From assembly GCF_027887165.1 (NCBI RefSeq), contig NC_077230.1, positions 33,679,351 through 33,743,350 on the forward strand: a stretch of DNA of 64,000 nucleotides, given 5' to 3'. Of the stretch, positions 39,601-48,600 are shown in pieces. Within the stretch, counting starts at the first letter, position 1; the number at the start of each line of letters is the position of its first letter. The notes beneath the pieces are model-generated. The model was given only the letters and a program-made list of their open reading frames with translations, was not told the origin of the DNA and did not search any database. Source of the DNA: Monodelphis domestica. Its lineage: Eukaryota > Chordata > Mammalia > Didelphimorphia > Didelphidae. A program made the translations under genes and the position numbers.

Positions 39601-42600
39601 ATAAAGACATGAACACATACAAAGTGAATATGGAACAGAAACCTGATGAATCAAATAAAGAAGGCACATTTTTACCATTGGCCCCAGAAGAAGAATTATT
39701 ACTAGAACAATTTAAAATAAAACCTAAAGAGATAAAAAATGAAGATTTATCACCAGGGCAATTATTAGCCCAAGGGGATTTCAATTCAGGTAAGACATAT
39801 ATCCTTGCTCAAAACATTTGACCCTAAAGTTTTCTGATAGAAAAGAGAAATTTGGAACAAATGTTTCTATCACTCACCGAATCTCTGGTCTCTATTCCTT
39901 TTCCCTTCATATCTCTAATAATCCTTTTCCCTTCATATCTCTAATAATGAGAATGCCAGCTGCTTTATAAGGCTTTCTCAACTATTGGTGATCCCTCTCT
40001 GGGTGATTGAACTATAAGGGACCTTGGAAATATTCTACTATAACATTTTAATTGCTATAGAAATCTATCCTATATGTATGTCAGAATGTCATTTAGCTTC
40101 TGCCTCAAAATATGCAGTGATAGGAAACTCATTTTCTCAACATCCAGGCCACACTATTGCTAAATTACTTAAGCTTTTAGAAAAGATTTCAGTACAATTT
40201 TATTTTGCTCATGCTTTTTTTAATAATTTAGTTGTATTCCCTTCTTTTGAAATAATACAGAAAAAGATCTTGTTCCTCTTTCCCTATTACTATCTATCTG
40301 ACATATAAAATCAACTTATTATCCACCTAAGTTTTTTTTAATATCTATGATCATGTTTAGACTGAAGACAATCTTTATATGATTTCTTATTACATCCTTG
40401 GGACATGGTTTTGGTTAGAGTCTATTATCCATCCTACTTTAATGACATCCATTTTGGTTTATCAACGTTCTGTTGGTCTCATTGCAACAAAATCTTTTTT
40501 TTTTTTAATTCAATTACTTATAGGAATAATTTTGGCCATTTCTTTTGACATTTTAAAATTCAGATACCCCCATCTCCCTTTCCCTACCTGAGGGGGTGAA
40601 GAATCTGATATAGGTTATACTCATACTATCATGTAATACCTATTTCCATATGGTTCCCATCATGATAGACACATAACACACATATTCAATAGAAATCTCA
40701 TGAAGATTTATAATATAACTTATAATTTATAATATAACTATTATAGTGGAAGATGTCAAGTTTTGATCTACACTCAGATTTTTTTTTTGTAGCTTCCTTG
40801 ACCATTGATAGTATGTTCTTCATGTATTACCTTGGAAGCTTAATGATAATGGTTTAGTCCTTCACAGTTGATCATTGTATAATATTTCTGTTATAGTCTC
40901 TAGTTATAGTTGTTCTGCTCACTTTTTCTGAATTCATCCTGTTCATTGTTCCTTATGGCATAATAGTAATCCATTACAACCATATTCCACAGCTTGATCA
41001 TTCAACCACTAAATAATGGACAACCCCTCAGTTTCCAATTCTTTGCCACTATAAAAAGAGCTGATAATAATATTTTGGCACAGTTAATTCCTTTTATTCT
41101 ATCTTTGATCCATTTGGGATCCTGAACCTTTAGTGAGATTGTTGTATAGACCTTTGGGTATTGTTTCATATAAGTCTCCAGAATGGTTGTATCGATTCAC
41201 ACTATCACCAATGAATTTTATTAGTGTTACAATTTTCCCACCTCCTCTTCAACATTTATCATTTTCCATTTTGGTCATGTTAGCTAATCTGAAGGGTATG
41301 AGATCATTTTGCAGAGTTGGCTTAATTTTCATTTCTTTCATCAATAGTGATTGGGAATTTTTTAAAATATGGCTATGTAAAGTTTTAATCTCTTCTGAGA
41401 AATGCCTATTCAAATCCTTTGACCATTTCTCAATTGAGGAATGTTGTGTATTATAAATTTGACTCAGTTCTCTTTATATTTAAGAAATGAGACTTTTGTC
41501 AAAAATTGCTATAAATTTTTCCTCAGAATTTGTTTTTTCATTTCTAATCTTAAGTACATTTGTTTTATTTGTGCAAAACCTTTTTAATATAATGAAATCA
41601 AAATGCCCTTTTAATCAAGTATGCCGATGATTTATTTATTTTATTTTTTCATAAAACAAACTATTTGTCTTATTTTATTAGTTCTATGGTTTTCTTACTT
41701 TCAATCTATTCATCCCTTGCTTGATTTTCATGATTTCCAATTTGCTGTTTAATTGAGGATTTTTAAATTTGTCCTTTTCTAGGATTTTTAGTTGTATCAC
41801 CAATTCCCTTATGACCTGCTCTTTTTCTACTTTACCTGATATAAGCAATAAGAGATGTGAATTTTCCTCTAAGTACGGCTTTGGCTACATGCTAAAAAAT
41901 TTGATATGTTGTCTCCTTATAATCATTGTCTTTAATGAAATTATTGATTGTTTCTATGATTCATTCTTTGACCCATTTATTCTTTAGGCAAAAATTTGTT
42001 TATATCTATCATATGCCATACTCCATAAATTTATTTATTGGCAAATAGAGAAGGTTTCCTATTTTAGCTATAAATATCACTTGTATAAATTGTTCATTAG
42101 AAAACACCTTTTTCCTGGGTGCCATCCATTACTTGCATTCCTTTTGCACTGTGAATCTGTGAACATTTGGAGTATCACTGTCATTGCTAACAGAAGGAAA
42201 TCTGGTTCAGCCTTATGAATCTGATATCTGGAAGAATGAATACTGGTGAATTGAGCAACAGTTTGAAAATGAATGCTGTACTTCAGGGGCTGACTTTTTT
42301 TTGGCTGCCAAGTACCAACAATTAATATGATTGTTGTTCAGAGAATATTAGAACCTCTAGTGTGAGGGCTTGCTGAACGCTTTTCAGGGCTGCTTATCTA
42401 CCTTTGGTGTCTAGTTGTCACTTAGCTCTCACCTGTGGTTCCAAGAAGTTGTAGCATGTGGAGCAGCCTGTTAAAACTGAACAGATGGGTTAAGTTAGGT
42501 TGATATCTACTCCAGGCTTGTGAATACCTCCTCCTGGAATAGGTTGGATGAGAAAATTTGCTTCAGTAACCATGAATGTAGCTGAAGTAAGCACTGTGGA

Positions 42601-45600
42601 GTGCGTAGAGTTTGGTTGGACATCTAAGACACTAAAGTCATTTAGGTTCAGTGTCAATCATCTAGGTTCAGTGTCAGTCATCCAGACTTTTGTCTTGCCA
42701 AAGGATTTAGATGATTCTGCAAGAAAGAGTGAGGCTGACAATTTTGTGCAACTCACTTAAATCCAATTCATACACAAGTGAAGATATTACTCTGTGATGT
42801 CACTGGTACTTTTCAAACATAAGGATCACCACCACCACTGCCAACTGATTAATCAACATTTTTGACTGTCTCATCCTTTTAAGTCTTCTTCAATCTAGCT
42901 TTACTTGTTTTAAACTGCCCTTGCAATGGGACTAGTATTTTCTTGGTAGATATCCTAGATCATCAGTCTTAGAAGGAACCTCAAAGACCACCCACTTTAA
43001 TCCCTTCATTTTGTAGGTGAGAAAAATGAGGCCCGGAGAAGATATTCAGATAGTTACCTTCCCAGCGGTGACTTCATGGCTTCTGGCTCTAAAATCAAGG
43101 CCAAAGGTAGGTCCTTCACTTTATAAGATGTCTAAGCCTTGGTCAGCAATAGTAACCAATGAAAGATTGCTGTTGTCCCTTGCTAATCCTAGTAAAATAT
43201 TTGTGTACTGTTGTACTCATTGAATTATTTATTTTTCTTAGAGACCCAAATAAAAAAAGAAAAAGAAGAAGAAGAAATAGTAGTGGAGGAAGAGATTATT
43301 AGCACTGGAAAACCTACAGAGGGAAAGCCTAAAAAGAGATTTTCCTGGTTCCAGTAAGAGATGTACTTTTTATATATGGATAACAATATTCTTAATAAAC
43401 AAAACATTTTATTTCTCCTGGAATTTACCTCTTTGGCTACTGTTTGCTATGTTTTTTTGCCCCTTTCTACAAAAGAACATTATTTATATGAATTTTCTCA
43501 GTTGTTCAAATCTTCCTTTAATGGGTGCTGGCATAGAGTAAAGGTGTCAAATTCACAGTTTATGGATGTGACCCAGAGAGATCCATTTCTTTTTGAGTCT
43601 GATAATAACAACTTAGTGGGAAAAGTATAGGACATGGAATCTGAGTTATCTGCATTCAGACTGGAGTTTTATCACCTAGTCATGTGTTCAAATTCAAGTA
43701 TTTTCTGATCAATAGGTTACAGACTTCCCATCTATAAAATATTACAAGTTGACATCTAGCGTTACTTGAGATCTAAATCAGTGACCCCCTCACTCCTTAC
43801 AAGACAAATCATGTATTAGTTGTGGTTAATGTGGAGGAGGAAGAAGTAGAGAAATGATATTGTGCCATATGCACACATATTTAACTTAACTGGCTTCCAT
43901 ATCTAGTTTTATATTTTTACCTATAGCGCCAAATTTGATCTTGCCCCTTCTCTAATACATGTGCTGACATAGCACGTATCCTACAAAAAGTGTAACTCCA
44001 AACTCTTTTAACATGTAGCTTTGTCTTTTTTTTCAGAATTGAAATTCATGAAATTTTTATAGTGTGCATCTATTTAAGATCTTTTTTTGTGTCATAGTAG
44101 AATGTATTTTTGTGTTTTAATAATTATTTCCCTTTCAAATGTTGTATGATTCTAGCAATATCAAAGAACGCAAGCTGTGGAACTTCTTTCATTTTAAAAA
44201 ACATGACAAACAAGTAAAGAATGTGCACAAGTGGGAAGAAATTGATCAAGAGGTAAATTTTCATTATGTTAAATTTATCAAAGATTTAAGTTTGTTTCCC
44301 CATTTAAATTACTAGAGAGTGAGCTTTTTCTTGAATTAGAAAACTATAATTTACCTTGGATTGAGGAGTTAACATTCTGTCATAATTAATAATCAGTATT
44401 AATCAGGAATAAAATTACCCGAGTAAGGAGCAAAAGTACCATAGCGGCAACTGTTTGGCCTTGAAGTCACTTTTTTGTTCCCAGAGATCATTCAAGAACC
44501 TCTCTCAAGAAAAGGGAATGATTAAGAACTCTTAAAACATTTGAATTCTCTGTATTTGGATGTTCTAAGGACAAAGGATAATTGATTCAACTTTTGGCCT
44601 CAGAATATTGTTGGCTAAAAATTTTCTAAAATGATGGCACAGAGTATTGAAATACACTTAACCTAGAGAAAAGTGCAAGTTGAATTGTTATGGGCTGATG
44701 CAGGTAGGAAGTGATAACATATTAGGATAATTTTCCCTCCATGAGACAGAAGGGGTCTCTGAAGGGGCTGTACAATATTTAAAAAATAACAGGTAGGTAA
44801 AATGGTAAAAGTTTAACAAGAAATACCACTTTCGGTTGTTGGTAAAATAAGAGGAGAGATTGCATGTGTATGTCTTGATTGACTGTGCCTGTGTTACTGA
44901 GCAAAAAAAAGAACATGAGAGCCACAGATGGGCCAATATGTCAATGAAGGAAAATAATAAATGTTGAAGGGGATATGGCAGAATTGGGACACTAATGCAT
45001 TGCTAGTGGAGTTGTGAATTAATACAAGCATTCTGGAGGGAAATTTGGAATTATGAGCAAAGGGATTTAAAAGAACACATTTGATCCTTTGATCCAGCAA
45101 TACCACTGCTGGGTTTGTACTCCAAAGAGATAATAAGGAAAAATGCGTATACAAAATATTCATAGCTGAGCTCTTTGTGGTGGCAAAAATTGGAAAATGA
45201 GGGGATATTCCTCAGTTAGGGAATGACTAAACAAATTGTGGTATATGTTGGTGATGGAATACTATTGTGTTATAAGGAATGATGACCTACTTGATTTCTA
45301 TATGAACTGGAAAGACCTTCATGAACTGAAGCAGAGTGAAATGAGCAGAACCAATCGAATGATATACACTGAAAGTGAAACATTGTAGAACTATCCAACA
45401 TAATGAACTTTACTACTCGCAGCATACAATAGTCCAGGACATTCCTGAAGGACTTATGAGAAAGAATCCTATCTATATTGAGAGAGAGAACTATGGGAAT
45501 AGAAATGAAAAAGAAACTTAAGACTTAACACTTAGAACTTGTTTATATGAATATATGATTTGGTGTTTGAGCTCTATGGTAAAAATGAATAATATAAAAT

Positions 45601-48600
45601 TAGATATCAAGGGATAACATTTGTACAATCCAGTAGAATTGCTTATTGCTTCTGGGAGGGAAAAAGGGAAAGAAAATGAATCATATAAACTTGAAAAAAT
45701 ATTAAAAATAAAAAAAGAATATGAGGTATGAGGTCAATTGAGAAAATATCTATTGATCTTCACACACATATTTTTACACATACATAAATAAATAGATACA
45801 CATGTACATATGAGTAAGTCCAACTAAAGATTTCATCACCCACCAGGCATTAGGAGGTATTTCTGACCTGCCCAATTTTGTTTGTGCTCTAGCTAGCAAG
45901 AATAAAATTCTGAATTGCCTCACATTTGGAATTCTTTTGAATCCTCTAAGGATAGCCCCCATCTCTTAATAGATACTGAAAAAGGACCCCCACAACACTG
46001 TCTAATGGAGATGGGCATATTTTTTTCAATTTTCTTTTACTTATAAAATAATAAATGGCAACAAAATACAAGCTTTCCTCCAAACCTAAAGGTGACAACA
46101 TTGAATATATTTAGTATTTGTAATCATGATGGTCAACTTGCCAAAATCTTGTAAAAAAAAAAAGTAAGATTTGTTTCCATTTACTTTCTAGAAATATTAC
46201 CCATCAGTAGAAATAGACAAAAAACTAGGATGCACTTTAATAGTTCCTGACCAGTTTCTCAACTGATATGGTAACCTCAATTGGAAAGTTATGGATATCA
46301 GACACTGGAAGATGGAATTGGGGACTTGAGGGTTCTTTGCCTTTATAAGAACCATCACTAGATTCTAAAGTTAGCTAACACCTAGCTAATCTAACTTCTA
46401 GTCTTAGAACCTGATGATGACTCTTCGAAACCCCAGCAGCTCCCACCAGGCCAAGTTGCCTCAACTTCCTTCCTGGGTGGATATTGGGTAAAGTGGCCTG
46501 TGTTCCTGGCCAAAGAAGAGACAAAACTACCTGGGTAAAGGTAGATTTTAGTTCAATTTATTTTGGCCATGGAGAATAACTGAATACACTTTGGATGTAG
46601 ATAATTTTCCTCTCATCTTGTCTTAACTTGGAGTAGGTGGAAACATTTTAGTATTAATACATTCCCTTACAAAGTCATCACTCCTTAAGTGAAAATATAT
46701 CGAGTATTTTGCCTGTTTTAGAATACTGCTATTTTTAAAAAGGCTCCAAAGTATTTTCATTGCAAAAAATAAAGTTTTTTCCTGGTTTACAAAACTCACT
46801 TCAGATCTCTTGTTGTTCTGTGAATTTTTGACATACAGATGAAAGAAAAGGGTGGTGGGGATAAGAAATACAGCAGCCTTGAAAAGCAAAAATTATAAAA
46901 AAACGAACTGTGAAAGGAGGGATGATTTTGGAAAAATGGTCTCTAAGGCTCCTTTGAGTTTTTGCTGTCTATGGTTATATTAACATATAGTCATGGAAGC
47001 TTTTTAAATATTGTGTCTCTTGATCTCTAGGTATTGGATGATTACTGTCCTTATTCTACTGAAGCCCCTAAAACATTGCCAACACAGTGGACAAATATTG
47101 AAGTTGGTAATTGGTTATGGAGCATTGGAATGGAGGAGTATGTTGTAAAATTTTATTGTAAAGGAATAAATGGTGGAAAACTCCTTATACTGGACAATCG
47201 CTCGCTAAAAGTAAGTATGCTAATCTAGGTGATATAGATGAATGTTTACAAAAATATAAATTGCCTAGATTAACATATGAAGAAATAGAATTCTTAAATA
47301 ATCCCATATCAGAAAAAGAAATTGAACAAGCCATCAAGGATCTCCTTAAGAAAAACATCCCCAGGCCTGATGAATTAACAAGGGAATTCTATCAAACATC
47401 AAAGAAAAGCTCAAAGTTCTTTTGGAGAAGAACAAAAGATCAAGGATATCCAGGGAAATAATGAAAAAAAAAAAACGCAAAGGAAGGTGGCCTTTGTAGT
47501 ACCAGATCTCAAACTATGGTAGCCTTTTTAGTACCAGATCTCAAACTATACTATAAAGCAGTGGTCATCAAAACAATTTGGTAATGGCTAAGAGGGAGAA
47601 AGGAGGATCAGTGGAATAGACATGGGTTAAGTGACCTCAGCAAGACAGTCTATGACAAGTCCAAACATCATAGCTTTTGGGACAAAATGTAAAATAAATA
47701 ATTTTGATTACATCAAATTAAAAAAGTTTTGTACAAACAAAACCAATGCAACCAAAATTAGAAGGGAAGTAACAAATTGGGAAACAATCTTCATAACAAA
47801 ATCTCTGACAAAGGTCTAATTACTCAAATTGACAAAAAGTAAATCAATTGTCCAAAAAAATCAAGCCATTCTATAATTAATAAATGAGCAAGGGACAGTG
47901 TTCTAAAAATCTAATAATCAGAGAAATGCAAATCAAAACAACTCACCTCATACCTAGAAGATTGGCTAATATGACAGCAAAAGAAAGTAATGAATGATGG
48001 GGAGAGGGGGTGTGGAAAAGTTGGGATATTTGCATTGCTGGTAGACTTGTGAATTGATCCAACCATTCTGGAGGGCCATTTGGAACTATGCCCAAAAGGG
48101 GCTAAAAGACTGTCTGCCCATTGATCCAGCCATAACACTGCTGGGTTTGTACCTCAAAGAGATAATAAGGAAAAAGACATGTACACGAATATTCGTAGCT
48201 GCACTCTTTTTGGTGGCAAAAAATTGGAAAATGAGGGGATGCCCTTCAGTTGGGGAATGGCTGAACAAATTATGGTATATGTTGGTGATGGAATTACTAT
48301 TGTGCTCAAAGGAATAATAAAATAGAGGAATTCCATGGGAACTGGAAAAGCCTCCAAGAAGTAATGCAGAGTGAAAGGAGCAGAACCAGGAGAACATTGT
48401 ACACAGAGACTGATACACTGTGGTACAATCGAATGTAATCGATTTTTCCATTAGTGGCAATGCAGTGATCCTGAAGAACCCAGAGGGATCTATGAGAAAG
48501 AACACTATTCACATTCAGAAGAAAAACTGTAGGAGTAGAAACACTGAAGAAAAACAACTGCTTGATTACATGGGTCTAGGGGGATATGTTTGGGGATGTA

